The translations under genes were made by a program, and so were the position numbers. 54,676 bases of DNA from assembly GCA_034408685.1 (NCBI GenBank), contig JAWXCP010000141.1, forward strand, positions 1 to 54,676, given 5' to 3'. The stretch comes from JANXVY01 sp034408685 (GTDB taxonomy: Bacteria; Pseudomonadota; Alphaproteobacteria; Rhizobiales; Hyphomicrobiaceae). This document shows, in pieces, positions 44,011-52,171 of the stretch (position 1 is the first letter of the stretch; the number at the start of each line of letters is the position of its first letter). Under the pieces are notes generated by a model, which ran no database searches, was not told where the DNA came from, and saw only the letters and a program-made list of their open reading frames with translations.

Positions 44011-44529
44011 ATGTCGTCCGATCCCTCTGATGCGGCGTCGCCAAGCGACGTTCTCGTGAACGTACGCCCGGTTGAAATCGTCGTGTGCCTAATCCTATTG
44101 GGGATCGGCATCGTTCTCGCCATCGAGAATTGGCGAATTGGCGTAAGCTGGGGAAAAGAGGGGCCGCAAAGCGGTTACTTCCCATTTCGGCTTTCGCTTA
44201 TCCTAATTGCTGCCAGCGGGTGGGGGTTGTGCTCAACCCTCTGGCGGTCGGGGTCGGACGATACGGCGTTCGTCCAGAAGCAAGCTTTCGCTCGGGTCTT
44301 GAAGGTGCTGCTGCCGACCGTGCTTTACGTCGTGGCCATCTACACCGTCGGACTTTATGTCGCTAGCGCTCTGCTGATATTGGTTTTCATGACTTGGATA
44401 GGTGGCTCCAAAATCCTAATCAGTCTCGTCACATCAATTGGCTTTTCGCTCGCGATATTCTTGCTCTTTGAAGTTTACTTTAAAGTGCTTTTGCCCAAAG
44501 GCCCGCTTGAGGCGTGGCTCGGATTTTGA
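44011..44529 (+). CDS. TTT transporter small membrane subunit TctB
   Basis: The 172-residue protein has four predicted membrane segments: about residues 20-40, 60-80, and a C-terminal pair containing KVLLPTVLYVVAIYTVGLYV and LVTSIGFSLAIFLLFEVYF. The position between tctC and tctA and the terminal VLLPKGPLE are typical of TctB. A good Shine-Dalgarno site (TGGAAAAG) precedes the ATG. It is 12 nt from tctA. Confidence 0.88.
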   Translation: MSSDPSDAASPSDVLVNVRPVEIVVCLILLGIGIVLAIENWRIGVSWGKEGPQSGYFPFRLSLILIAASGWGLCSTLWRSGSDDTAFVQKQAFARVLKVLLPTVLYVVAIYTVGLYVASALLILVFMTWIGGSKILISLVTSIGFSLAIFLLFEVYFKVLLPKGPLEAWLGF

Positions 44530-44541
44530 GGGGAACGGGCC

Positions 44542-46068
44542 ATGGATGCCGTAAATTCGCTAATGCAAGGCTTTGCCGTCCTGATGACGTTCGACAAGCT
44601 GACGTTGATGCTTTTTGGGCTATCAATCGGCATTCTGGTCGGGGTGTTGCCTGGGCTTGGCGGGCCCAATGGGGTTGCAATCCTCCTGCCGCTGACGTTC
44701 GGCATGGACCCAACCTCCGCGATCGTGTTTCTCTCCTGCATCTATTGGGGCGCGTTGTTTGGAGGGGCGACCACGTCGATCCTGTTCAACATCCCCGGGG
44801 AAGCTTGGTCGGTCGCGACCACTTTCGACGGACATCCGATGGCCCAAAATGGTCAAGCTGCAGAGGCTTTGACCGCAGCGTTCACGGCGTCGTTCTTTGG
44901 CTCGCTCGTGGCGGTGATCATGATCACCTTCCTTGCCCCCAGCATCGCGGGCTTTGCACTGAAATTCGGCCCGCCTGAATTTTTCGCTGTCTACTTCTTG
45001 ACGTTTTGTACTTTCGTTGGCCTAGGCCGTGAGGAAAAGCACAAGGTCGTCATCTCGCTCGTCATTGGACTGCTGTTTGCGGGTGTCGGTATGGACACCG
45101 TGACCGGCGAGTTACGCATGACGTTTGGGTTTATCGAACTGCTCAAGGGCTTTGATTTCCTTGTTGCGGTGATCGGCCTTTTCGGGATCAGCGAAATCCT
45201 ACTCACCATCGAGGAAAAACTTGCCTTTAATGGTAAGGAAGCGCGCATACGGTTCTCCACCGTATACAAAACCTGGCTCACGCTTCCGCGCTACTGGATC
45301 ACGCTCGTGAGGTCTTCGTTCATTGGCTGCTGGCTTGGCATCACACCCGGCGGTGCGATTGCCGCCTCCTTCATGAGCTATAATCTTGCCAAGCAGTTCT
45401 CCAAAGATCGCGACGGTTTCGGCAAGGGCCGCATTGAGGGCGTTCTAGCGCCCGAGACCGCCGCTCATGCTGCAGGCACCGCGGCGCTATTGCCGATGCT
45501 CGCACTCGGAATCCCGGGCTCAGGCACCGCCGCGGTTCTGCTGGGTGGCCTGCTGGTATGGGGTCTCCAGCCGGGCCCATTGCTGTTTGTCGAGCAGAAA
45601 GACTTCGTGTGGGGCCTGATCGCCTCCATGTACCTTGGTAATCTGGTCGGTCTCATCCTCGTGCTCGCGACGGTACCCTTGTTTGCCGCAGTCCTGCGCG
45701 TACCTTTTACGATCGTCGCGCCGATGATCATCGCGTTCTGCGCGATCGGAGCCTACGCGATCGAAAACTCGATATTCGACATCTGGGTCATGCTGGGGTT
45801 CGGCGTCGTTGGCTACGTATTCAAGAAACTCGGCTATCCCTTGGCACCCTTGACCCTCGCACTGGTGCTGGGCGATCGCGCCGAGGATGCGTTCCGGCAG
45901 ACCATGATTGGGTCGGGCGGGGACGTCATGGCCCTGTTCGGCAACTCGCTCGTGTCAACAATCATGACGTTTGCGTTCATCTTCTTGCTCTGGTCGCCAC
46001 TTTCACAGGCACTCGGCGCGCTCGGTGGATTGATATGGCCCGGCCAAAAACACAACCCCGCGAACTGA
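44542..46068 (+). CDS. TTT transporter large membrane subunit TctA
   Basis: The 508-residue inner-membrane permease is the core of the transporter and has about 11-12 membrane segments. Conserved TctA signatures are GVLPGLGGPNGVAILLPLTF, YWGALFGGATTSILFNIPGE, LGITPGGAIAASFMSY and LGIPGSGTAAVLLGGLLVWG. GAGGGG-type spacing from tctB (12 nt) indicates one transcription unit. A short GC hairpin, CCCCGC/GCGGGG, spans the stop codon (46056-46079). Confidence 0.93.
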   Translation: MDAVNSLMQGFAVLMTFDKLTLMLFGLSIGILVGVLPGLGGPNGVAILLPLTFGMDPTSAIVFLSCIYWGALFGGATTSILFNIPGEAWSVATTFDGHPMAQNGQAAEALTAAFTASFFGSLVAVIMITFLAPSIAGFALKFGPPEFFAVYFLTFCTFVGLGREEKHKVVISLVIGLLFAGVGMDTVTGELRMTFGFIELLKGFDFLVAVIGLFGISEILLTIEEKLAFNGKEARIRFSTVYKTWLTLPRYWITLVRSSFIGCWLGITPGGAIAASFMSYNLAKQFSKDRDGFGKGRIEGVLAPETAAHAAGTAALLPMLALGIPGSGTAAVLLGGLLVWGLQPGPLLFVEQKDFVWGLIASMYLGNLVGLILVLATVPLFAAVLRVPFTIVAPMIIAFCAIGAYAIENSIFDIWVMLGFGVVGYVFKKLGYPLAPLTLALVLGDRAEDAFRQTMIGSGGDVMALFGNSLVSTIMTFAFIFLLWSPLSQALGALGGLIWPGQKHNPAN

Positions 46069-46247
46069 TACCTGCGGGGTAAGCCCTGACCGCGAAAATC
46101 GTCTCAGTCCTCCACGAGCACCGAACGAATTTTGCGGTCTCACGATGACGATGAAACCTCGTGCTTCTCGTGGTTGTGACATTCGCTGCGACCCGAGCCG
46201 AAATGTCTGAACTAGAAAACCAACGCATAGTTGAAAGAACGACCCAC

Positions 46248-47327
46248 ATGACGACAGCACGCAGCATTCTCATTCTGGGCGCATCATATGGCTCGCTTCT
46301 TGGAACCAAGCTGGCGGCAGCTGGCCATCACGTGACGCTCGTTTGCCTCGCCGCTGAGGCAGCTCTCATCAAACAGGATGGCTGCCGTGTCAGACTGCCG
46401 GTCCGGGGGCGCGAAGGGTTGATTGAGATCCACAGCAAGGCGCTGCCGGGGTCTCTAACCGCAGCGACTCCTGGCGAGGTCGACCCGTCGACATTCGACC
46501 TCGTGGGTCTGGCCATGCAGGAGCCGCAGTACCGTGCGCCTGAGATCAAGACGCTGCTTCTTGCCATCGGCCGATCGGCGCGGCCGTGCATGTCGATCAT
46601 GAACATGCCGCCATTGACTTATCTGCGCCGCATCAAGTCACTGGACGCAGACGGCCTTCGTCATTGCTACAGCGATGCCGACGTGTGGGACCTGTTGCAG
46701 CCCGGCCAGATCACCCTCTGCAGCCCCGACCCTCAGGCGTTTCGTCCTGCAACCGAGCCGGTCAACGTACTACAGGTGAGGCTCGCGACCAACTTCAAGG
46801 CAGCCAGCTTTGCCGGGACTGCTGACAATGCCCTGCTCAATGAAATGGCGAACGGCGTCGACGCTTACCGTCATAGGCTGGGGTCGGAGGAGATCGACCT
46901 GCCAGTCAAGCTGCGCGTCCACGACTCGCTATTCGTGCCGATGGCGAAATGGGCCATGCTGCTCGCCGGCAATTACCAGTGCGTCAAGCCCGATCGTGTT
47001 GCATCGATCTACGAGGCCGTTCACGGCGACCTCGCTCAATCACGCGCCATATATGATGACGTTCGTCGCGTCTGCCTTGCGCTCGGCGCCGTTGAGAGCG
47101 ACTTAGTACCGTTTGAGAAGTATGCCAACGCAGCCCTGTCGCTCGGTAGCCCGTCGTCGGTCGCCCGCGCATTGGATGCTGGCGCCACAGCAGTCGAGCG
47201 GGTCGATCTCCTCGTGCAGGCGGTATCCCGCCAAGTCGGCCAACCATCGTCGATGGTGGATCAAATTGTGGCCAACGTCGAGGCTTGGCTTGCGCGCAAT
47301 CGGCTCAGACAGGCGAGCAGCAGCTGA
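46248..47327 (+). CDS. ketopantoate reductase (ApbA/PanE)-like NAD(P)-dependent oxidoreductase
   Basis: The 359-residue protein has an N-terminal Rossmann fold (SILILGASYGSLLGTKLAAA, glycines in GASYGS at about 10-15) and a C-terminal helical domain of the ketopantoate-reductase superfamily (SLFVPMAKWAMLLAGNYQCV). The superfamily includes panE and opine-type dehydrogenases acting on 2-oxo acids. This one looks divergent from PanE, so the substrate is unknown. The ATG at 46248 begins the fold; ATGs at 46161 and 46203 are also in frame. It is 179 bp after tctA on the same strand and may be co-expressed. Confidence 0.75.
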   Translation: MTTARSILILGASYGSLLGTKLAAAGHHVTLVCLAAEAALIKQDGCRVRLPVRGREGLIEIHSKALPGSLTAATPGEVDPSTFDLVGLAMQEPQYRAPEIKTLLLAIGRSARPCMSIMNMPPLTYLRRIKSLDADGLRHCYSDADVWDLLQPGQITLCSPDPQAFRPATEPVNVLQVRLATNFKAASFAGTADNALLNEMANGVDAYRHRLGSEEIDLPVKLRVHDSLFVPMAKWAMLLAGNYQCVKPDRVASIYEAVHGDLAQSRAIYDDVRRVCLALGAVESDLVPFEKYANAALSLGSPSSVARALDAGATAVERVDLLVQAVSRQVGQPSSMVDQIVANVEAWLARNRLRQASSS

Positions 47328-47514
47328 TCTGCAATTCAACACATTGCGAGTTTTGTCGAGGCGTTGTGCGACGAGGCGCACGCTGGCAACTGTGCTGCAC
47401 CGGTGCGGCTGAAACATACCATGGTGCGTCGGCTTGCTGCTTCTCATCACGGCCGTAATGTCGGCATTCCAAGACGTTGCGGCGCAGCCGGTTGAGGCGG
47501 CCAACATTTCAAGT

Positions 47515-47584
47515 GAGTAGGGAGTCGGAGGTTGGCCCGGTCGCGCGTCGGCGGCCGCTACGTCCAACTCCCCACTCCCTACTC
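47515..47584. repeat. degenerate heptamer-periodic inverted repeat after the DUF4394 stop
   Basis: The left arm reads GAGTAGG GAGTCGG AGGTTGG (47515-47535). The right arm reads CCAACTC CCCACTC CCTACTC, ending at 47584. The arms are near reverse complements with a 28-bp loop, and both have a 7-bp period. It lies 6 nt beyond the leftward DUF4394 stop codon, in the 263-bp gap between convergent genes, so it could act as a transcript-end hairpin. Confidence 0.78.
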
Positions 47585-47590
47585 CTTGTG

Positions 47591-48382
47591 TTACGGCATC
47601 ACAGCGACGTCGCCGACGCTGCCCTTGAGGCCAGAAATCGGGCCAGCCGTCGTGACCTTGCCCGACGCTAGGTCAACCGTGTGCAAGGCGCCGCCAGCGA
47701 CAACCCAGGCGGTGTTACCACCCTTGCCGTCCGACGCGATGTCGAGGGCAACCATGTCAGGTTTCACGCCGAGGCTGCCGATCGTGGTCATGACACCGTC
47801 GTTCGGCGGCGCCTGCTTGACGAGCGATCCTGTGGCCATGTCGATGTCATACATCGCGGTTTCTTTGGTACCAGCGAAGCTGTTGGAATAGGCGACAGCC
47901 GTCACCATCGGCGTCTTGCCCTTCATGGCGTCGGTCTCTGCGTATTTGAGCGTACCATCGACGGTGGCCTTGCCGTCTTCGACATTGATGCGCAAATTCA
48001 TACCGGTCGACGTCACGATGCGCATACGGTCGGCAACCGGGTTGAAATCAACCGCGATCTTGGCGTCAGCGGGCAACTTTTCAGAGAGCTGGCTCTTCTT
48101 TTCCCACTTGCCGGTCTTGCCGTCGATCGTGACGATCGTGCCATCTGGCGCAACACCGTAAAGCTTGCCGTCGGACGGGCGCACGTCGATGCCGACAAGC
48201 TTGGCGCCACCGTCGACTTTGACCGAGGCCGTAACGGCCTTCTTGTCGGTGTCGATCATCGTCAGCATCGTGCCATCCTGCAGCGCAACGAGTGTTGCGG
48301 CGGTGGCAGCCGTCGCTGTCAGCGCGGACAAGCCGCAGGCGGTCGCGGCCACGAAGGCCACGTTACGTTTCATTGGTGTCAT
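47591..48382 (-). CDS. secreted DUF4394 domain protein
   Basis: The 263-residue protein has a signal peptide (residues 1 to about 28, MKRNVAFVAATACGLSAL then Ala-rich) and a repeated beta-rich DUF4394 domain. The domain marks are LVGIDVRPSDGKLYGVAPDG, IAVDFNPVADRMRIVTSTGM and LNLRIN-type NLRINVEDGKATVDGTL. The family resembles a propeller-like surface domain of unknown function. The ATG at 48380-48382 has GGAG upstream; the frame runs to 48556 without support. No functional partner is visible. Confidence 0.85.
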   Translation of the reverse strand: MTPMKRNVAFVAATACGLSALTATAATAATLVALQDGTMLTMIDTDKKAVTASVKVDGGAKLVGIDVRPSDGKLYGVAPDGTIVTIDGKTGKWEKKSQLSEKLPADAKIAVDFNPVADRMRIVTSTGMNLRINVEDGKATVDGTLKYAETDAMKGKTPMVTAVAYSNSFAGTKETAMYDIDMATGSLVKQAPPNDGVMTTIGSLGVKPDMVALDIASDGKGGNTAWVVAGGALHTVDLASGKVTTAGPISGLKGSVGDVAVMP

Positions 48383-48533
48383 TGTGGATATCTCCGGTGA
48401 ACATAAGCGGTCACCGGATGAACCCCACCCGGCCGATACCGCGCTAATCAGCGCCTGTCCGAGGCGCTGGTTCAACAACGGGACAGTGTTGGAAAAGGTT
48501 TCAGTAGCCGGACGGTTTGGGTCGTGGTGCCAC

Positions 48534-49040
48534 TTACGGCTTCGGCCAAGGCGCAACCATGGGAGGCTTGGGGACTGCAGGCCTTGGTTCGCGTTTGGGC
48601 GTCCGCGACGATCGTGTCAGATCGGAGCAGCCAGCGGTCGCCTCGGCGCCAGCTTCCCCATAGCAGGCGGCGATCCGTTCGGGCGATAGAATGCGGCCGT
48701 GGACCGTACCCTTGCTCTGCGGCGAGACCCATGTGAACGACAAATCATCGGGGTAGACGATCCCGAAGAAGTCGACGCGCCCGCCGTCGTAGCTGAAATA
48801 GCCGCGAAACCGCCGGTCCGTCTGCTCGGTGATCTCGACGGTACGCGGCCGCGTGCGCAGGCCGAACACGTCGCCAATCGTGTCGTTGCGCCCCGACCAC
48901 GTGCCGATCAGGTTGAAGCCGACGGGCCCGGCCGGACCTGCGACCGGCTCGTTGGCCAACCCTGGACCCGGCAGCGCCGCACCGGATGTGACTAACGCCA
49001 CCAGAATGGCCCGCTTAGCGGCTTCAATCATGATGGTCAT
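48534..49040 (-). CDS. small secreted protein of unknown function
   Basis: The 168-residue product has an N-terminal signal peptide (AAKRAILVALVTSGAALPGP, cleavage likely near GLANE). The mature part has FNLIGTWSGRNDTIGDVFG and GYFSYDGGRVDFFGIVYPDD, a lipocalin-like beta pattern, then a Pro/Arg-rich tail. Two cysteines are present (AACYG, AGCSD). I do not recognise the family. It lies between the DUF1963 and DUF4394 genes on the same strand. Confidence 0.65.
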   Translation of the reverse strand: MTIMIEAAKRAILVALVTSGAALPGPGLANEPVAGPAGPVGFNLIGTWSGRNDTIGDVFGLRTRPRTVEITEQTDRRFRGYFSYDGGRVDFFGIVYPDDLSFTWVSPQSKGTVHGRILSPERIAACYGEAGAEATAGCSDLTRSSRTPKREPRPAVPKPPMVAPWPKP

Positions 49041-49115
49041 CTGGTTAAACCCCTACCGCCAACGCTCGCGATGGTGCCGGGCTAGCCGTCCCGGGTAGCG
49101 TGGGCAACGACAAAC

Positions 49116-50240
49116 TCAGGTCTGCTGGTAAATGGTCAACACCCGATCGAAGTCCCGATGGGCAAGATCGTCTTTATGGATGAGAAAACAGACGATCCCC
49201 TCGACCAAGTCGCCTCCGAGCAGCCCAGCCATATCGACCTGCAGCAGCAGTTGCCAATCGCCAGCCCGCGTGCGCGCGATCTGCCATGCCGCTGGCCAGT
49301 CGCCTTTCGACATCGCTGACAGGTCGGCATCGGCCAAGATCGCGGCCGTATAGCGCGGGTCGTCCTGGTCAGGAACGGGGATCCCATCGAGAATGTGGCG
49401 CACGCCCTGCCAATTCCCCTCGGGCCGCGAAAGCTCGAAAAAGCTCTCGACGATCTCGTCGGCAACCACTGCTGAAAAGGCGGGGTCGGCTTGTGCTTCG
49501 ATCGATCTTGGGGATGGCCAACAAAGTCCCGATGCAACCGCCAGCGGCTTGGCTGGAAAGATATAGCGGCTAGTGAATTCCATCGTTCCTGCGATGTCGC
49601 GATAGAATTGTTCAAGCGTTTCGCCAGGTTGAAGCGAGCCCTTGATGACTTCGATCACCTCGGGCGGTTTGTCTCGGATCATCGACATCGGATCGGCGAC
49701 GGTGCGATCATGTTCGGCCCTATCGGCGTCGTCCATCTCGGCCAGTTCAACTGGTAGCGCGTGCGGCGCGAGGTCTGACACTGGCGAACGGTCCCAGATC
49801 ACGCGGGCGGCCCCGACACCATCGCACCATGGACCTAGCGTATAATCGTAGAAGAACAGCAGACGACCATCAGTCGGCAGACCGGTAGACGAAATCTGAG
49901 ACGGGCCGCCCCCCTTGCGAACCTGTGCAATCTCGCCGAGATCGATTTGGGCGACAAATGGATAGGGTAGCGCCTTTCGCACGTGGCTTTCCAACCAAGC
50001 CGAGTGATTGTCGCCACCACGACGCGCAATCTCGTCGGCGTTGGCTGGCACGGCGCGGACCGGCCACTCGATATCGACGGGCAAGTCCGGCACACCCCCG
50101 GTCCGCGTGCCGCCGATCGAAGCGTCAGCTGACGGTACCAATAGCAAACACGGCCGCAACAGGGGCATCAGCCGGTCGGCGTGTTCTGCTAGACCAAGAT
50201 CGTCGAGAGGGGCGTGCGCATCCGAATGCGTGGCAAACAT
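49116..50240 (-). CDS. DUF1963 (YwqG-like) protein
   Basis: The 374-residue protein follows the DUF1963 pattern: GGTRTGGVPDLPVDIEWPVR, PYPFVAQIDLGEI, GRLLFFYDYTL and a C-terminal DWQLLLQVDMAG. Function is unknown; the family occurs widely beside toxin- or defence-like genes and alone. The ATG at 50238-50240 avoids overlap with the Uma2-family gene; a TTG at 50285 would overlap it by 35 nt. It starts 11 nt after the Uma2 stop, so the two are probably one unit. Confidence 0.85.
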   Translation of the reverse strand: MFATHSDAHAPLDDLGLAEHADRLMPLLRPCLLLVPSADASIGGTRTGGVPDLPVDIEWPVRAVPANADEIARRGGDNHSAWLESHVRKALPYPFVAQIDLGEIAQVRKGGGPSQISSTGLPTDGRLLFFYDYTLGPWCDGVGAARVIWDRSPVSDLAPHALPVELAEMDDADRAEHDRTVADPMSMIRDKPPEVIEVIKGSLQPGETLEQFYRDIAGTMEFTSRYIFPAKPLAVASGLCWPSPRSIEAQADPAFSAVVADEIVESFFELSRPEGNWQGVRHILDGIPVPDQDDPRYTAAILADADLSAMSKGDWPAAWQIARTRAGDWQLLLQVDMAGLLGGDLVEGIVCFLIHKDDLAHRDFDRVLTIYQQT

Positions 50241-50250
50241 TTGGGTGCGC

Positions 50251-50841
50251 TCAACCTGCGGATGGACGGGAGAGCGCGTCGCCAAGTAGCCCGTCGTAAA
50301 TCACCGACAACTCAAGGATCACGGTGAAAGTTCGACAGCTGAGTGTCAGCCGCTGATCGAGCCCCTCGATCTCAGTGGGCTCCTGCGCAAAAATCCCGTC
50401 TGCACCGCGCTGCCACAGGCGCACGGCTGGCTCGGTCTGACTGAAGACCAAATAGGCGTCGAGCGTTGGGATACCGAGATATTCGGTTGGCTTGATCTTA
50501 AGGTCGTAGGCTCGGCTCGACGGCGACAGCACCTCAACGATGATGACAGGTCTCGTCGATGCTAGGCTATCGTCGGGCTCGTCGGCGGGTTCGACGACGA
50601 CATCGGCGAAACGAACGCGGTCGGGCGTTTCGATGCCGCGTTCGTTGAGAATGACCCAGTTGGTACGCGGTAGTTGGTCGTCCCAGGACCGCATGATCCG
50701 CTTGGCGATTTCGCTGTGACGCCGCGTCCCGCCTGCCATCTGCTGCACGATGAGCCCACCCTCGAACTCGTAACGCTCATCGATCCGGCTCTCGATGAAC
50801 CGGTAAAACTGCTCTTTGCTGACAGGGGTGAAGGCGTTCAC
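50251..50841 (-). CDS. Uma2 (DUF820) family putative endonuclease-fold protein
   Basis: The 196-residue protein matches the Uma2 family, a PD-(D/E)XK-like fold often annotated as a restriction endonuclease. Visible are RYEFEGGLIVQQMAGGTRRH, RFADVVVEPADEPDDS, VIIVEVLSPSSRAYDLKIK (the E and K of the putative active site) and YLGIPTLDAYLVF. The start is the GTG at 50839-50841, 8 nt after GGAG. That Shine-Dalgarno site is part of the last 15-bp repeat upstream, and the GTG overlaps the stop of a mini-ORF (GTGA). The longer frame to 51075 runs inside nuoB and is rejected. It follows nuoB on the same strand. Confidence 0.85.
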   Translation of the reverse strand: MNAFTPVSKEQFYRFIESRIDERYEFEGGLIVQQMAGGTRRHSEIAKRIMRSWDDQLPRTNWVILNERGIETPDRVRFADVVVEPADEPDDSLASTRPVIIVEVLSPSSRAYDLKIKPTEYLGIPTLDAYLVFSQTEPAVRLWQRGADGIFAQEPTEIEGLDQRLTLSCRTFTVILELSVIYDGLLGDALSRPSAG

Positions 50842-50912
50842 AGCGCCGTCTCCATGTGGACCGTCTCCATCTGGGCCGTCTCCATGTGGGCCGTCTCGAT
50901 CTGGGCCGACAT
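50838..50912 (-). CDS. 24-codon pentapeptide-repeat mini-ORF coupling nuoB to the Uma2 gene
   Basis: Between nuoB and the Uma2 gene the minus strand reads MSAQIETAHMETAQMETVHM then ETAL and stop. Its ATG shares one base with the nuoB stop (TAATG at 50910-50914), and its TGA overlaps the Uma2 GTG (GTGA). The ORF is made of 15-bp tandem units, each with a GGAGAC that can serve as a Shine-Dalgarno site. It could be a translated leader, a coupling device or chance. There is no homology I recognise. Both junctions are seen directly; translation is an inference. Confidence 0.4.
   Translation of the reverse strand: MSAQIETAHMETAQMETVHMETAL
50842..50905. repeat. four tandem 15-bp units between nuoB and the Uma2 gene
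   Basis: On the plus strand units of the form CCGTCTCCATGTGGG recur at a 15-bp period, alternating CATGTGG and CATCTGG and drifting to TCGAT in the outermost copy. The period keeps the minus-strand frame open. Confidence 0.9.
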
Positions 50913-51532
50913 TAGCGCGCGATGGTACCCGTCCGCCGAATTTTGCGTTGTAACAACAGCACGCCGTAGAGCAGCGCTTCGGCGGTTGGCGGGCAGCCCG
51001 GCACGTAAACGTCGACTGGCACGACACGGTCGCAACCGCGCACCACGGCGTATGAATAGTGATAGTAGCCGCCACCGTTGGCGCAACTGCCCATCGAGAT
51101 CACATAGCGCGGCTCGGGCATCTGGTCGTAGACCTTACGGAGTGCTGGCGCCATTTTGTTGGTCAGCGTTCCAGCCACGATCATGACATCCGACTGGCGT
51201 GGACTAGCGCGCGGGGCGAAGCCGAACCGCTCCATGTCCCAGCGTGGCATCGATGCCTGCATCATCTCGACCGCGCAGCACGCGAGACCGAACGTCATCC
51301 ACATCAGCGACCCGGTACGCGCCCAGTTGATCAAGTCGTCTGTGGTGGTGACGAGAAAGCCCTTGTCGGCAAGTTCGTCGTTGAGGCCGGTCAGGAACGG
51401 GTCCGTCGCTGCCGCGACGCTGCCGGGGCCGCCAGCCAGCGAAGAAGCCGCACCCGCCCCCTCGTGCATTCGGTCCCAGAGCACAGGGTCCTGCAGCATG
51501 GGCGATCCGTCGGGTTTAAGGAGCAGTCCCAA
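50912..51532 (-). CDS. nuoB: NADH-quinone oxidoreductase subunit B (NuoB)
   Basis: The 206-residue subunit carries cluster N2 of complex I. Its ligands are visible: the adjacent cysteines in GLACCAVEMM, one in MGSCANGGG and one in VPGCPPTAEA. A Gly/Ala-rich stretch of about 45 residues precedes LINWARTGSLMWMTFG. The start is a TTG at 51530-51532 with AGGAG 6 nt upstream. It is complete, but nuoC does not follow. Instead come a mini-ORF, a Uma2-family gene and DUF1963, while nuoA lies 880 bp upstream. Confidence 0.95.
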   Translation of the reverse strand: MGLLLKPDGSPMLQDPVLWDRMHEGAGAASSLAGGPGSVAAATDPFLTGLNDELADKGFLVTTTDDLINWARTGSLMWMTFGLACCAVEMMQASMPRWDMERFGFAPRASPRQSDVMIVAGTLTNKMAPALRKVYDQMPEPRYVISMGSCANGGGYYHYSYAVVRGCDRVVPVDVYVPGCPPTAEALLYGVLLLQRKIRRTGTIAR

Positions 51533-51598
51533 ATTTATCTCCTGTTTCGGACACGATTACTTGGACTTAAACGTCCAGCGGAAGCACGCCTCAATGGT

Positions 51599-51802
51599 CT
51601 AATCGGCCGAGGATTTGGCCGGTCGATTTTTGGCCGCGGCTTTCCTTACTTTTGCCGACTCAACTGGACGCTGATGCAACGGAGCACCAACCCGGCCTGA
51701 GGAACCGCATGGATCAGCACCGCGCCCGATCGCATAGGATCCGTCCGGGAAGCGGTCGGCGAAGTCGGCCGGGAACGGCCGAAGTTTGATGTTTTTGTTC
51801 AT
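51599..51802 (-). CDS. short hypothetical protein between nuoA and nuoB
   Basis: A 67-residue frame starting at an ATG (51800-51802). It is basic and Pro/Ala-rich with a KVRKAAAKNRPAKSS C-terminus, no signal or membrane segment, and no family I recognise. It lies in the interval that separates nuoA from nuoB, 66 bp upstream of nuoB. Confidence 0.35.
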   Translation of the reverse strand: MNKNIKLRPFPADFADRFPDGSYAIGRGADPCGSSGRVGAPLHQRPVESAKVRKAAAKNRPAKSSAD

Positions 51803-51813
51803 TGCACCGTATC

Positions 51814-52159
51814 TCAGCCGCCGATGAGTGCCTGAGCACCGTCCTCGTCAAGTTCAAAGTATAATTCGTTGTGCTCGCTGAGACAATCCAAGCTTCTAAA
51901 CCCGAGTCGGCGGTAGAAACTCTCAGCGCTTGCAACAGAGTGCAGCCCAATACGTCCGCCGTAGCCGTGTTGCTTGGACAGGTCCGCACTAATTCCGAGC
52001 ATGATTGGCCCTAGTCCCGTAACAAGCCGACGAGGTGCATCGGGCCGATTCCAAGGAGCAACCTCTAGTCCAAGGAGCAACCTCAAGGAAGCTTACATAC
52101 ACCAGCGGGTTGCGATGACCACCGTCGCAACGAACGACATGACCCATTTTGAGTAGCAT
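51814..52159 (-). pseudogene. GNAT acetyltransferase, truncated and frameshifted by a 19-bp tandem duplication
   Basis: The downstream frame (to 52086) encodes the acetyl-CoA-binding half of a GNAT enzyme: GLGPIMLGISADLSKQHGYG, GRIGLHSVASAESFYRRLGF. The preceding part lies in another frame from an ATG at 52159 (MLLKMGHVVRCDGGHRNPLV then YVSFLEVAPW). The switch occurs at a 19-bp direct repeat (52050-52087). Removing one copy in silico gives one continuous frame of about 109 codons running YVSFLEVAPWNRPDAP into the GNAT core. Family proteins are usually longer, and a TGA lies just upstream, so the N-terminus is probably lost as well. Confidence 0.7.
52050..52087. repeat. two 19-bp tandem copies inside the GNAT pseudogene
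   Basis: TCCAAGGAGCAACCTCTAG (52050-52068) is followed by TCCAAGGAGCAACCTCAAG (52069-52087), differing at one base. A 19-bp period shifts the reading frame. Confidence 0.85.
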
Positions 52160-52171
52160 GAGCGCGTCAAC

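Noticed and set aside
50842..50905. The tandem arrays as a CRISPR
   Set aside because: Units are directly adjacent with no unique spacers, units differ between sites, and no cas gene is present.
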